The notes beneath the pieces were generated by a model that was given only the letters and a program-made list of their open reading frames with translations, was not told the origin of the DNA and did no database searches. A stretch of DNA of 64,000 nucleotides from NCBI RefSeq assembly GCF_000212355.1, contig NC_015496.1:3132001-3196000 (forward strand). Reading direction: 5' to 3'. The position numbers were made by a program, and so were the translations under genes. The DNA is from Dokdonia sp. 4H-3-7-5 (GTDB lineage: Bacteria > Bacteroidota > Bacteroidia > Flavobacteriales > Flavobacteriaceae). Below, piece by piece: positions 28,208 through 37,304 of this stretch. Position 1 is the stretch's first letter. The number at the start of each line of letters is the position of its first letter.

Positions 28208-28762
28208 CTATTCCTCTGGAGTAAAACTATACTCAGGCACCTTCCCTACTGCTCCTTTAAAAAATGTATAGATAGTTTTCATATCTTCCTCAATATTTCC
28301 AGATGGATATAATGGTTTAGAAATACGATGCTCTTTCTTGCCAAAATCAAAAGCTACCATAATGATAGGTACTTCTGCTGCTAAGGCTATGTAATAAAAG
28401 CCGGTTTTTAGTTTATCAACTTTCTTACGCGTTCCTTCTGGAGCGATTGTAAGTCTAAATTCTTCTTTATCCTTAAAGACATCTGCGATAGACTGTACTT
28501 TATCTTGACCTGGAGTTCTGTCTATAGGTGCGCCTCCCATTGCCTTAAAAAGAAGACCCATAGGCCACTTAAACAGTTCTTTCTTTCCTATAAAGCCTAT
28601 TTTCACATCAAGTGCGCTTCGTAATAAAATCCCCATATAGAAATCATGCCAACTGGTATGCGGTACAGCGATTACCACTGCTTTTTTTACAGTATCTTGA
28701 GAAAAATCACCTATTGCTTTCCATCCTATAACATCGTTATATATCCATTTAAAAAATCCCAT
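28208..28762 (-). CDS. PlsC-like 1-acylglycerol-3-phosphate acyltransferase family protein
   Basis: This 184-residue protein is short for the family but has its key motifs: PHTSWHDF (H-x4-D) near residue 35 and APEGTRKK near 108. It has no clear long membrane segment. It probably acylates a lipid acceptor. It lies 5 bp after kdsB in the same direction, hinting at a link to envelope lipid or LPS synthesis. The family is firm; the acceptor is unknown. Confidence 0.85.
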   Translation of the reverse strand: MGFFKWIYNDVIGWKAIGDFSQDTVKKAVVIAVPHTSWHDFYMGILLRSALDVKIGFIGKKELFKWPMGLLFKAMGGAPIDRTPGQDKVQSIADVFKDKEEFRLTIAPEGTRKKVDKLKTGFYYIALAAEVPIIMVAFDFGKKEHRISKPLYPSGNIEEDMKTIYTFFKGAVGKVPEYSFTPEE

Positions 28763-28767
28763 AACTT

Positions 28768-29514
28768 TTATAAATCTTTATAAATTTTTATTGCCTTCTC
28801 AAGATCTTCTGGAGTATCAATTCCTATGGCTAGCTTGGAAGAACGTATCATTTTTATCTTTTTACCATATTCTAAAAAGCGAATGCATTCTATCTTTTCT
28901 GCTTTTTCTAATGGTGTCATGTTCATAGAAGCAAAGTCTAAAATAGCTTGCTTTCTAAAAGCATATATTCCCTTATGTTTGTAGGTTGTGATATCAGCTG
29001 TAGTTTCTCTCACGTAAGGCAAAGGAGATCTAGAAAAGTACAAAGCAAAATCTGCATTATCTACAATCACTTTTACGTTATTAGGATTTTCAATTTCTAC
29101 TACATCAGTCATAGGCATCATTACACTTGCAAGATCTATTTGATCTGCATCGTCGCCATAGAATACATCTAGTACCGGTGCAAGATCTTCTCGTGTAGTA
29201 AAAGGCTCATCACCTTGTACATTTACCACAATATCTACATCAAGACTTGCAACAGCTTCTGCAATACGATCGCTACCACACTCATGTTCTTTTATGCTCA
29301 TGATTGCTTTACCTCCAGCATCTTCTACCGCTTTGTAAATAACTTCACTATCAGTAACTACAAATACTTCGTCAAAAAGTCCTGTTGCAATAGTACTCTC
29401 GTAAGTGCGCACAATTACTGGCTTACCAGCCAAATCCTTCATCATTTTCCCTGGGAAACGTGAAGCTGCATAGCGAGCAGGAATCATGGCTATAATTTTA
29501 AGTTGTTTACTCAA
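28768..29514 (-). CDS. kdsB: 3-deoxy-manno-octulosonate cytidylyltransferase
   Basis: The protein matches Kds[19 protein letters not shown] at the N-terminus, [19 protein letters not shown], and [11 protein letters not shown] near the end. It activates Kdo with CTP for lipopolysaccharide core synthesis. The start needs care. The reading frame is open to an ATG at 29595, but the family starts right before KIIA. A TTG at 29514 gives [15 protein letters not shown] and is my choice; the ATG at 29487 would cut into the first strand. Confidence 0.9.
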   Translation of the reverse strand: MSKQLKIIAMIPARYAASRFPGKMMKDLAGKPVIVRTYESTIATGLFDEVFVVTDSEVIYKAVEDAGGKAIMSIKEHECGSDRIAEAVASLDVDIVVNVQGDEPFTTREDLAPVLDVFYGDDADQIDLASVMMPMTDVVEIENPNNVKVIVDNADFALYFSRSPLPYVRETTADITTYKHKGIYAFRKQAILDFASMNMTPLEKAEKIECIRFLEYGKKIKMIRSSKLAIGIDTPEDLEKAIKIYKDL

Positions 29515-29642
29515 AAGAGATGTTTTTAGAAAATTACAAGGGTTGTATTTACGCTTCCCGAAGTGAATTCGGTACGAGTTTCTCGACAGCGTCATACATC
29601 ACCTCAAAACAAGTAGCGAAGTTAATGAAAAGAGTACAAAAG

Positions 29643-30203
29643 CTATGCTTTTCTAAGACGACGAATTACCTTCCAAACTAAGCCCACTAATAATAATACG
29701 AGAATTAGTGCCAAAATAGGAGAAAATATACTTGCCACAGAGACTGTAGTCGCAGCAATTGTTTCTGTCCCAGCGATTACCGGGTTTGCGAGTCCGCCAG
29801 TGGTTGCTGTACTTCCTAATCTTGTAGCACTTGTAGTGCCAGAAACTGCTGCCGCTGCTCCGCCTCCAGCAATAATGGCAAGTGCCCAAGTGATGGTAGG
29901 ATCCATATCTCCCATCGTTGCTACCATTAATAATGTACCTGCTACTGCAGCTAGTGGTACTGATATAGTGTCTAGAATATTATCTACCCAAGGGATAAAG
30001 TAAGCTCCTATTTCAAAAATTGTGGCGACTCCTAGTAACACTAATGCGGGAACACTTCCCACCCATTCCCATGAATTGTTTACAGGAAACCAACCAAAAT
30101 GAGCCGAGAGACTTAATACTAATAAAGGGACAAACACTCTAAAGCCTGCAGATGCCGCTAGAGAAAACCCTAGAATGATACTTACAATTAATTCAAAACT
30201 CAT
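29643..30203 (-). CDS. DUF4126 membrane protein
   Basis: I chose the ATG at 30203 (MSFELIVSIILGFSLAASAGFR), where DUF4126 proteins normally begin; an upstream extension to 30260 is open but atypical. The roughly 186-residue protein is very hydrophobic, with about five membrane segments. It has SAGFRVFVPLLVLSL, a glycine/alanine-rich centre with GTTSATRLGSTATTGGLANP, and a short basic tail KVIRRLRKA. The function of this family is unknown. It stands alone, between kdsB and a helicase gene. Confidence 0.85.
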   Translation of the reverse strand: MSFELIVSIILGFSLAASAGFRVFVPLLVLSLSAHFGWFPVNNSWEWVGSVPALVLLGVATIFEIGAYFIPWVDNILDTISVPLAAVAGTLLMVATMGDMDPTITWALAIIAGGGAAAAVSGTTSATRLGSTATTGGLANPVIAGTETIAATTVSVASIFSPILALILVLLLVGLVWKVIRRLRKA

Positions 30204-30264
30204 AACGGTAAACTTAACTAATAATGTGCATAAGGTAAGAATGAAAAAGAAAAGTGCCAACGTA

Positions 30265-30372
30265 CTAACCTAACCCTAGCCCCGATTGCAGTGAAAATAC
30301 CGCAAGAGCTGGCGTAGCCGCGATGAGGAATTGTAACGTAAAGCGGGAAATAGCTCTAAAAAAACTATAACA
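30265..30372. other. Structured-looking, GC-rich intergenic element
   Basis: The gap between the DUF4126 gene and the helicase gene is clearly richer in G+C than other gaps here and holds the words AGCCCCGATTGCAGTG and AAGCGGGAAATAGCT. I recall similar sequence scattered between genes in other flavobacterial genomes, but I cannot verify that here. No convincing gene is seen, although the DUF4126 frame stays partly open into it. Confidence 0.4.
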
Positions 30373-31809
30373 TCAAGCCTCTTCTATAAACATATCATCT
30401 TTAAAACCTATTAAGTACAGCTTACTTTTAGATCGTGTGATGGCCGTATATAACCATCTCAAATAATCTTTATTCATACCGTCAGGAAGATAGGGTTGTT
30501 CTATAAAAACATTATCCCACTGTCCACCTTGTGATTTGTGACAGGTGATCGCATAGGAGAATTTAACCTGTAAGGCATTAAAGAATTTATTATTCTTTAT
30601 TTTTTGGAAACGTTTATAGTTAGAAGTTTCGTCTGCATAATCTTTTTGAACTTCCTTATATAAGGTGTCACCTTGCTCATATGGAAGTGCTGGCGTCTCA
30701 AGGGTAAGTACGTCAAGCATGACAACAGTTTCAAAAGGTTGCATCTGTGGGTAATCTACCATTTGCACTTTTACCTCTGCAAAACGGAAACCGTAGAGTT
30801 CCTTAATCGCTAGAATTTCTAGCACCTTTACAATATCGCCGTTTGCAATAAATCCAGCATCACTTTTTGCATCAATCCAGAAGTAGTTATTCTTTACCAC
30901 CATTAAGTGATCTCCAGCAGATATCTCCTCTTCTTGGAATAGAATTCTGTTTCTTATTTGCTGATTATATAAGTTTGCTCGTTTGTTCGACCGTACGATG
31001 ATGGCTGTCTCTTCTGTACCTACACTGCTGTAGCAGTCATTGATGGCATCCATAATCTCATGGCCATCTATAAGTCGCACCACGTCTGTAAATCCTGCGA
31101 TGTCAAATTTAAAATCTTCATAAAACTCTTCAGAGAGTTGCTCTCTTAAAGCGGTTGCGTTCATAAGGATACCACTATCCTCTGCTTGCCTCATTACTTC
31201 ATCAAGCTGTATGGTCTCGACATTTTTATTATACTGCATGGAAAGCAAATTAATGTCAAGTGCAGGTGACATATCAAGCTTTACTGGTGGTAACTGCGCC
31301 TCATCACCTACCAGAATGAGCTTACAATTATGACCGCTATAAATGTATTGCATCATATCATCCAGTAGTGATCCATTATCAAAAAACTTAGACTCTGCTG
31401 CTCGATCAGAGATCATAGATGCTTCATCAACTATAAAAATGCAGTTTCTATGCTTATTGGGCTGCAGACTAAAAGACACGCCGCCTCCACGCTCTTTTTT
31501 GGGGAAATAAATTTTTCTATGGATGGTATAGGCTTGTTTTTTACTGTAATTACTCGCCACCTTTGCAGCTCTTCCTGTAGGTGCCATGAGCACAGATGTC
31601 ATGCCAGCTTGCCATAAATTTTTAACTACAGTCCCAATTACTGTTGTTTTACCTGTACCTGCAAACCCTTTAAGAACAAACACTTTATCCTTAGAGGTGT
31701 CAAATAGAAAAGTAGACAATTGCTCTAACAGCCTGTCTTGCTTTAAAGTAGGTGTGTGCACAAAGTCTTTAACTAGCTGCTTGTAAAATGCTCTGGGTTC
31801 TTTAATCAT
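30373..31809 (-). CDS. RecD-like ATP-dependent DNA helicase
   Basis: This 478-residue SF1 helicase has Walker A GFAGTGKTTVIG near residue 45, a Walker B-like FIVDEASMIS, and VGDEAQLPPV (motif III). The C-terminal UvrD-like part has ITCHKSQGGQWDNV and RWLYTAITRSKSKLYLIG (motifs V-VI). Single-subunit RecD-like helicases of this length are common in Bacteroidota and probably act in DNA repair or replication support with 5'-3' polarity. It is a single-gene unit on the minus strand. Confidence 0.9.
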   Translation of the reverse strand: MIKEPRAFYKQLVKDFVHTPTLKQDRLLEQLSTFLFDTSKDKVFVLKGFAGTGKTTVIGTVVKNLWQAGMTSVLMAPTGRAAKVASNYSKKQAYTIHRKIYFPKKERGGGVSFSLQPNKHRNCIFIVDEASMISDRAAESKFFDNGSLLDDMMQYIYSGHNCKLILVGDEAQLPPVKLDMSPALDINLLSMQYNKNVETIQLDEVMRQAEDSGILMNATALREQLSEEFYEDFKFDIAGFTDVVRLIDGHEIMDAINDCYSSVGTEETAIIVRSNKRANLYNQQIRNRILFQEEEISAGDHLMVVKNNYFWIDAKSDAGFIANGDIVKVLEILAIKELYGFRFAEVKVQMVDYPQMQPFETVVMLDVLTLETPALPYEQGDTLYKEVQKDYADETSNYKRFQKIKNNKFFNALQVKFSYAITCHKSQGGQWDNVFIEQPYLPDGMNKDYLRWLYTAITRSKSKLYLIGFKDDMFIEEA

Positions 31810-31862
31810 AGGAGGTTGAGAATGCTCGCAAATTACATAATGAAAAATGAGATAATAAATTT

Positions 31863-31890
31863 TTGTGTGTAAAAAAAAATTGTAGATTTG
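31863..31890 (+). promoter_or_regulatory. Bacteroidota-type promoter of the DUF3822-rsmD operon
   Basis: TTG (31863-31865), 17 nt, then TAGATTTG (31883-31890), a match to TTG/TAnnTTTG. The ATG of the first gene lies 34 nt downstream. Confidence 0.6.
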
Positions 31891-31923
31891 TTCCTAACCA
31901 TAACTAATTTTAAACATCATTAC

Positions 31924-32574
31924 ATGAAACTAGTAATACAGCTTGTACTTTGGGTAGTAATTGCCGCTTTAGGTTACCTTCTTTTTAACGCAGTTTGGGG
32001 AGAGGTAGAATTTAATGAAATAAAAGAAAAGCGATATAAGGCCGCTATTACTAACATGAGAGACCTACGTAAAGCTCAGTTAGCTCATAAAACTGTAACA
32101 GGTAAATATGAAAAAGACTTTGACAAACTAGTTCGTTTTATTGATACAGCTGAGTTCACAATAACTCAACGTAGAGATACTTCGGTTCTTGATGTAGAGA
32201 AAACTAAGCGTTTCCGTGTCGACACAAAAAAGAATATCGTAATAATAGATACTTTAGGAACTAAGTCAGTAAAGGATTCTTTATTTAAAGGTTCAGATCG
32301 TTATAAGACAATGATCAATGTACCTATTGAAGGGATTGATGCAAAGTATACTATGGACGCTGGAGAAATTGAAAAAAACAACACCATGTATCCAGTATTT
32401 GAAATTTCTTTAAAGAAAGATATATTACTTGCAGACCAACCTAAAGATTATGTTGCTAAAGAAAAGCAAATCGTATCTGTAGACGGTGTAAATGGAGATG
32501 CATTAACTATAGGATCAATGGTTTCTATTAATACTAACAGTAACTTCCCAAAAAGTTACGGTGTTGATGATTAA
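31924..32574 (+). CDS. Hypothetical membrane-anchored protein
   Basis: I chose the ATG at 31924, which gives MKLVIQLVLWVVIAALGYLLFN: one membrane segment at the N-terminus and about 195 residues beyond it. A short coiled region, YKAAITNMRDLRKAQLAHKTVTGKY, resembles the stalk region of pseudopilin-like or periplasmic proteins. The rest is predicted to be beta-rich and ends SNFPKSYGVDD. I know no functional family. It overlaps the DUF3822 gene by 8 bp, so it belongs to the same operon as rsmD. Confidence 0.75.
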   Translation: MKLVIQLVLWVVIAALGYLLFNAVWGEVEFNEIKEKRYKAAITNMRDLRKAQLAHKTVTGKYEKDFDKLVRFIDTAEFTITQRRDTSVLDVEKTKRFRVDTKKNIVIIDTLGTKSVKDSLFKGSDRYKTMINVPIEGIDAKYTMDAGEIEKNNTMYPVFEISLKKDILLADQPKDYVAKEKQIVSVDGVNGDALTIGSMVSINTNSNFPKSYGVDD

Positions 32575-33358
32575 TCAAGGTCATTCTAACTCATTATATA
32601 GTCTGTCCATCCAAATACATTTGGATGGACTTTCTTTTTTTACTCAACATATCCATTCTAAGGACGTAAAGGATGCAGAGGTAGTATGCTTTCGCGAAAA
32701 CGTGAATCCTACAACCCTACTCGTTGAAATAGAAAAGGCTTTCAAAGAGATAGAGGCGCTCGCACAACCCTTTTCTAAGGTTACTGTGGTATATGCTAAC
32801 GAATTGTTTACAATTGTCCCACAGGCGCTATTTGATAGTGAGAAGGCAGCAGACTATCTTAAGTTTAATACAAAGATTTTAAGTACTGATTATATAGCTC
32901 ACGACACCATAGATTTTTATGATCTTATCAATGTTTATGTGCCCTATTCAAACGTAAACAACTTCTTCTTTGACACTTTTGGATCGTTTGAGTATTATCA
33001 CAGTACTACAATATTTGCAAAACATCTTCTTACGGAGTATTCTAATAATGAAGAAGCTCAAGTATTAATAAATTTACAAAGCTCGTATTTTGAGATGGGC
33101 GTTGTAAAGAATAAAAAACTACTTTTTATTAATAGGTTTGAGATACGCGCCAAGGAAGATTTTATATATTACCTACTATTCACTCTAGAGCAACTAGAAC
33201 TCAATCCAGAAAATACACCTGTAACACTTACAGGTATTATAGAAAAGGACGACGAATTTTATAGTATAGCACATACGTACATCAGACATCTTATTATTAA
33301 AGATAGTCCGTCTACCAGCCTCACAAGATCTCAATCTCTACTCGCAACACTACTATGA
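32567..33358 (+). CDS. DUF3822 family protein
   Basis: The ATG at 32567 (MINQGHSNSLYSLSIQIHLDGLSFF) is preferred over a GTG two codons upstream. The 263-residue protein matches the DUF3822 pattern seen upstream of rsmD in Bacteroidota, which I recall as having an actin/hexokinase-like fold. Its function is unknown. It overlaps rsmD by 4 bp (ATGA). A near-copy of the genome palindrome at 32688-32700 encodes CFREN. Confidence 0.82.
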   Translation: MINQGHSNSLYSLSIQIHLDGLSFFTQHIHSKDVKDAEVVCFRENVNPTTLLVEIEKAFKEIEALAQPFSKVTVVYANELFTIVPQALFDSEKAADYLKFNTKILSTDYIAHDTIDFYDLINVYVPYSNVNNFFFDTFGSFEYYHSTTIFAKHLLTEYSNNEEAQVLINLQSSYFEMGVVKNKKLLFINRFEIRAKEDFIYYLLFTLEQLELNPENTPVTLTGIIEKDDEFYSIAHTYIRHLIIKDSPSTSLTRSQSLLATLL

Positions 33359-33915
33359 CAAGAATAATCTCAGGAAAATATAAAGGACGCCGCATCGCTG
33401 CTCCAAAAAAATTACCCGTACGCCCTACCACAGATATGGCAAAGGAAGCATTGTTTAATATTCTGAGAAGCAATTACCATATGAGCCAACTTAGGGTTTT
33501 AGACCTTTTTGCTGGTACAGGAAATATAAGTTATGAGTTTGCCTCACGCGGCTCAGACCAGATTACAGCCGTAGATGCAAATTATGGTTGTGTGCAGTTT
33601 ATAAATAAAACGGCAGAGGAGTTTGAATTTTCAATTCAAACCATAAAAAGTGACGTATTTAAATATCTAGAGCGTGCAAGAGGCACTTATGATATCATTT
33701 TTGCAGATCCACCTTATGACATCGACATTAAGGATTTTGAAAAAATAGCAACGCTTGTTTTTAAACAAAATCTGCTAGATCAAGATGGTACCTTGATCAT
33801 AGAACACGGAAAATATACTAAAATGGACTCGTTTCCTAATTATGTACAAACACGTAATTATGGTGGGAATGCCTTCAGCTTTTTTGGAATGCCAGAAAGC
33901 GACGAAGAGGAATAG
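33355..33915 (+). CDS. rsmD: 16S rRNA (guanine966-N2)-methyltransferase
   Basis: This 186-residue class I methyltransferase has IISGKYKGRRIAAP, RPTTDMAKEALFNIL, the SAM-binding VLDLFAGTGNISYEF, and the catalytic FADPPYD. It methylates G966 of 16S rRNA during 30S assembly. It is translationally coupled to the DUF3822 gene and is the last gene of the operon, followed by a strong terminator. Confidence 0.94.
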   Translation: MTRIISGKYKGRRIAAPKKLPVRPTTDMAKEALFNILRSNYHMSQLRVLDLFAGTGNISYEFASRGSDQITAVDANYGCVQFINKTAEEFEFSIQTIKSDVFKYLERARGTYDIIFADPPYDIDIKDFEKIATLVFKQNLLDQDGTLIIEHGKYTKMDSFPNYVQTRNYGGNAFSFFGMPESDEEE

Positions 33916-33930
33916 TATTTATTCAAGCAC

Positions 33931-33944
33931 GCTTTCGCGAAAGC
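33931..33944. repeat. Palindrome GCTTTCGCGAAAGC, downstream of rsmD
   Basis: Exact 14-bp copy, part of an 18-bp palindrome that starts and ends ACGC/GCGT. It lies 16 nt after the rsmD stop and just before the terminator. Confidence 0.95.
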
Positions 33945-33959
33945 GTAACAACTTATAGT

Positions 33960-34000
33960 ATAACAAATAAATCCCGCAACTAGCGGGATTTATTTGTTAT
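33960..34000 (+). terminator. Strong bidirectional terminator between rsmD and rnpB
   Basis: Perfect 18-bp stem (33960-33977 with 33983-34000) with a 5-nt loop and AT-rich flanks. It can end rsmD transcripts on the plus strand and rnpB transcripts on the minus strand. Confidence 0.92.
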
Positions 34001-34026
34001 AAAAAGCTTGTAAAATCTTAAAAAAA

Positions 34027-34340
34027 AGCAGGCCTATAAGCCGGATTCTGTTCACTCTAGATGATTCTAGAGATTCCTTATTATTTATCTGGGATTACTA
34101 TTACTAGTAACCTCTATCTGCCTACCCTCCCACAACGCGCGGATCACACTTAACTGTGAGTATACTTGACATTGCACCGCATAGAGTTTACCTGGGTTCG
34201 CTACAGCATTACCTGTACATTCTTTCTGTTGCACTTGTCCTCCACTAAAAATAAATTTAGCGTGACGGCCGTTAGCCGCTATGCTATCCTATGGTGTCCG
34301 GACTTTCCTATCCATTGCTGGATCAATAAGGCGGCCTGCT
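34027..34340 (-). ncRNA. rnpB: RNase P RNA
   Basis: On the minus strand the conserved core word AGGAAAGTCCGGAC occurs near the 5' end (about 34295-34310), and ACAGAATCCGGCTTATAGGC near the 3' end (about 34033-34055), as in all bacterial RNase P RNAs. The ends AGCAGGCC (34340-34333) and GGCCTGCT (34034-34027) are exact complements and form helix P1, which sets the ends and gives about 314 nt. The RNA is the catalytic part of RNase P, which trims tRNA 5' leaders. Confidence 0.95.
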
Positions 34341-34344
34341 GGTG

Positions 34345-34375
34345 CAAAGGTACTCTAACTATTATAAGGGAGCAA
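34345..34375 (-). promoter_or_regulatory. Promoter of rnpB
   Basis: Minus strand: TTG (34375-34373), 20 nt, then TACCTTTG (34352-34345), a full match to TTG/TAnnTTTG. It is placed right for a transcript that starts at or near 34340, where helix P1 begins. Confidence 0.8.
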
Positions 34376-34391
34376 CGCATTACTCCCTTAT
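34364..34391 (-). terminator. Hairpin after ppc overlapping the rnpB promoter
   Basis: ATAAGGGAG (34364-34372) and CTCCCTTAT (34383-34391) form a perfect 9-bp stem with a 10-nt loop, 9 nt beyond the ppc stop. It has no T-run on the minus strand, so it is only a possible terminator. The rnpB -33 TTG lies in its loop. Confidence 0.55.
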
Positions 34392-34400
34392 GATGCTTTT

Positions 34401-36980
34401 TTATGCCGAGTTTCTACTCGCATTAATATTTCCAAATAATGATCTCGTCACCATCTGCTCATACACAGCAAGCTTATCTGTTTGTTCTCCAGATTTTTGC
34501 ATTTCTTGTATAGCTCTCAATGCATATTGCTGGATGGTAAGAAGTGGTAATACAATGCGCTCCCTTTCTTGTATGGAAGCTTTACCTGCTTGTTCATTTT
34601 CCATTAACTCCTTAAGTCCTGACACTTCAAGCATTAATCGCTTGCTACGCTCATATTCATCAAATAGAATTTTCCAGAAAGCACCAAACTCCTCGTCATC
34701 TGCCATATAAGCCGTTAAGCCAAAGAAAGACTTGGTAAGGCTCATCATACTATTTTCAAGCAGCGTACGGAAGAATGAACTGTTCTTATAAAGCTCTTTT
34801 ACCTCGTCAAGAGTTCCTTTTTCTTCAAAAGAAGCCAGCGCAGTACCTACGCCATAAAATCCTGGAACGTTTTGTTTAAGTTGGCTCCAACTTCCCACAA
34901 AAGGAATGGCTCTTAAATCCCCAAAATCTAGCGTAGACTTCTGAGAACGCTTACTTGGCCTACTACCAATATTTGTTTTTGCATAATACTTAAGCGTACT
35001 CATACGCTCTAGGTACGGCAAGAATTTATCGTGCTGTTTAAAAGCTGTATATGCTTCATAACTCTTTTGAGCTAGTGCTTCTAGTGTTGCTCTGTCGGTA
35101 TCTGTAATATCATTATTTGCGGAAGCAAAAACTTCATTTGCAACACCACTACTTAATAATTGCTCCAGGTTATATTGACATGAATCCAATGTTCCAAAAT
35201 TTGAACTGATGGTTTGTCCTTGTACTGTAAGTTGTATTTCTTGGGCTTCAATTTTTGGTCCTAAAGATGCATAAAATTGATGTGTCTTTCCGCCTCCACG
35301 TGCTGGTGGTCCTCCTCTACCGTCAAAGAAGATTACAGTAACTCCGTATTTTCTAGACATGGCAGTCATCGCTTCTTTGGCTTTAAAAATACTCCAGTTT
35401 GCCATGAGATACCCACCATCCTTAGTTCCATCAGAAAAGCCTAGCATGATAGTCTGTCTCATGCCGCGACGCTTTAAATGCGCGCTGTAGGTTGGGTTTG
35501 TATATAACGCCTCCATCACTTCTGGAGCAGCAATTAAATCTGGAACGGTCTCAAAAAGCGGAGAAACATCTGCTGTAGGCATATCCCAATCACATAGTCT
35601 TAAGAACGTAAACGCCTGCATTACATGCAATGCACTTTGTGAATTACTTATGATATAACGGTTGGAACCTTTTTCTCCATTTTCTTCCTGAATGGTTTTC
35701 ATGGCATAAATGGAACCAAGTGTTTTTGTGACAACTTCTTCACTAAAACTCTCTGGATCTAAGGAGCCAGAAACATCATTTAAAAATGCAATCTGCGCTT
35801 CGTCATCTAGACTCAAGTAGTTCTCTGGAAATATAGCTTTACCATCTATCTGAGCATGTGCTACTATTTCTTCAAACACAATTTTATGGATGCTACTATC
35901 TTGTCTTATATCTAGAGAAGCAAAATGTAACCCAAACAATTCTACTTTGTGAATTAAGCTATCTATATGGTCTAAGTATAAACTTTGATGTTTATCACGC
36001 ACGACATCTCGCACCTCTTTAAGAACTCTAAGAATATGTTTTTGATCAATCTCTGGCTTTCCTTCTACAAAGATGGCTTTATACAACGCAGCCTCTAATG
36101 ATCCCAGAAGTTCCTCAGTACCTTGAAAAGTTATACGACGACGCAGTTGTCTTAGTTCGCGATAATAATTCCTTAGTACGGTGCTGCGTAATTTACGTGC
36201 AACTTTAAGCGTGATTGCTGTAGTCACAAATGGATTACCATCGCGATCTCCACCTGGCCAAAAACCTAAATCTACTAGTGAGTTACTAAAAGCTTCGTCT
36301 TGTATTAAGTGCTTATGTAAGTAATCATAAATAGCACCTGCACTATGGTAAAACACATTTTCTAGGTACCATATTAAACTTACTGCCTCATCATAAGGCG
36401 TTGGTTTTTCTTTCTTAAAGAAAGGTGTTTTTCCTAGTTGAGCCAGTAATGATTTTATGTCTTCAAGACGGTCTTCTCGTATTGCTTCACTAAGATCATT
36501 AATAATACCTAGCACAACTCCTGGATAAAATTGCGTAGGGTGTGCAGTAAGTACTGGTCTTATTTTAAAAGTATTTAAGTAAGCAATAAGCTCTTCTTTT
36601 TTACCAGTTGCCTCTGCTTCTTCTTTTATGTTACGCAGTGTTCCGCGTCCGTCCATATTGTTTACAATACGATATGAAGCATCCTCTATCGCATCAAAAA
36701 GTACTACTTGGCGTTCTATATATTGAATAAACTTAAACAGTAAATCTTCTCTTTCCTTTGCCGAAGCATCTCTCATGTATCTTTCAAAAAAGTACTCAAT
36801 GATTTCAGAAGGATTTTTATTGTCTTCATATCCTGCTTTACAAATAGAATGAAAAAGCGGTAGAAGTACTCCTGTATTTGAAATACCGTCAAAGGGAAGT
36901 GTCATAAATATAGCGTTGTACACTTCATATTTTGACTTTACGTTTGTATTAAATCTCTCAATTTTTGGTTCTCTAGACAT
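34401..36980 (-). CDS. ppc: Phosphoenolpyruvate carboxylase
   Basis: This 859-residue PEPC has the key motifs LTAHPTQ (near residue 153, catalytic His), FWPGGDRDGNPFVT, MLGFSDGTKDGGYLMANW and the glycine-rich FFDGRGGPPARGGGKTH loop. It makes oxaloacetate from PEP and bicarbonate. The C-terminus is RNSA, where most PEPCs end RNTG; the Arg and Asn are kept. It is a single gene with rnpB downstream. I saw no clear promoter in the 324-bp gap upstream. Confidence 0.95.
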   Translation of the reverse strand: MSREPKIERFNTNVKSKYEVYNAIFMTLPFDGISNTGVLLPLFHSICKAGYEDNKNPSEIIEYFFERYMRDASAKEREDLLFKFIQYIERQVVLFDAIEDASYRIVNNMDGRGTLRNIKEEAEATGKKEELIAYLNTFKIRPVLTAHPTQFYPGVVLGIINDLSEAIREDRLEDIKSLLAQLGKTPFFKKEKPTPYDEAVSLIWYLENVFYHSAGAIYDYLHKHLIQDEAFSNSLVDLGFWPGGDRDGNPFVTTAITLKVARKLRSTVLRNYYRELRQLRRRITFQGTEELLGSLEAALYKAIFVEGKPEIDQKHILRVLKEVRDVVRDKHQSLYLDHIDSLIHKVELFGLHFASLDIRQDSSIHKIVFEEIVAHAQIDGKAIFPENYLSLDDEAQIAFLNDVSGSLDPESFSEEVVTKTLGSIYAMKTIQEENGEKGSNRYIISNSQSALHVMQAFTFLRLCDWDMPTADVSPLFETVPDLIAAPEVMEALYTNPTYSAHLKRRGMRQTIMLGFSDGTKDGGYLMANWSIFKAKEAMTAMSRKYGVTVIFFDGRGGPPARGGGKTHQFYASLGPKIEAQEIQLTVQGQTISSNFGTLDSCQYNLEQLLSSGVANEVFASANNDITDTDRATLEALAQKSYEAYTAFKQHDKFLPYLERMSTLKYYAKTNIGSRPSKRSQKSTLDFGDLRAIPFVGSWSQLKQNVPGFYGVGTALASFEEKGTLDEVKELYKNSSFFRTLLENSMMSLTKSFFGLTAYMADDEEFGAFWKILFDEYERSKRLMLEVSGLKELMENEQAGKASIQERERIVLPLLTIQQYALRAIQEMQKSGEQTDKLAVYEQMVTRSLFGNINASRNSA

Positions 36981-37147
36981 GGGTATTATTTTTATTAAAA
37001 GTACATATCACTTTTCACTTACTATATAGGGTTGTTAAATTTCAGAATCTCATAATTACACTCGTTTATGAGTCAACCTCATTAGCAAATAGCCAATTAA
37101 TACATCGTAAAATTTATAATTTCTCTTTTTTGATGGGTTATTATTAC

Positions 37148-37161
37148 GCTTTCGCGAAAGC
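37148..37161. repeat. Palindrome GCTTTCGCGAAAGC, extended to 22 bp
   Basis: Exact core. The symmetry extends to 37144-37165 (TTAC outside the core on the left, GTAA on the right), which is the longest copy in the window. Confidence 0.95.
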
Positions 37162-37256
37162 GTAAAACCACATACTTCCAGCTTTTTTTGAATATTCTGA
37201 GAAGTAAAGTAGCAATAAGGAGTTTATAACAATCTGCAAGGAAAAACAAGAGCATA

Positions 37257-37285
37257 AAAAAAGGTCAGCAACCGCTGACCTTTTT
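37257..37285 (-). terminator. Terminator of the M16 peptidase operon
   Basis: GGTCAGC (37263-37269) and GCTGACC (37274-37280) pair around a 4-nt loop, with an A run on the left that becomes a T run on the minus strand. Confidence 0.88.
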
Positions 37286-37304
37286 AAAATTATGTGATTA
37301 ATGA

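Larger units (their letters stand above)
36981..37304. other. Intergenic region between ppc and the M16 pair
   Basis: This 324-bp stretch has no gene that I can support. It contains the longest palindrome copy (37144-37165) and the terminator of the M16 operon (37257-37285). The ppc promoter should lie here, but no TTG/TAnnTTTG pair is evident. Confidence 0.6.

Noticed and set aside
29515-29595. Longer kdsB start at the ATG 29595
   Set aside because: The extra residues have no KdsB counterpart; the family begins directly before [10 protein letters not shown].
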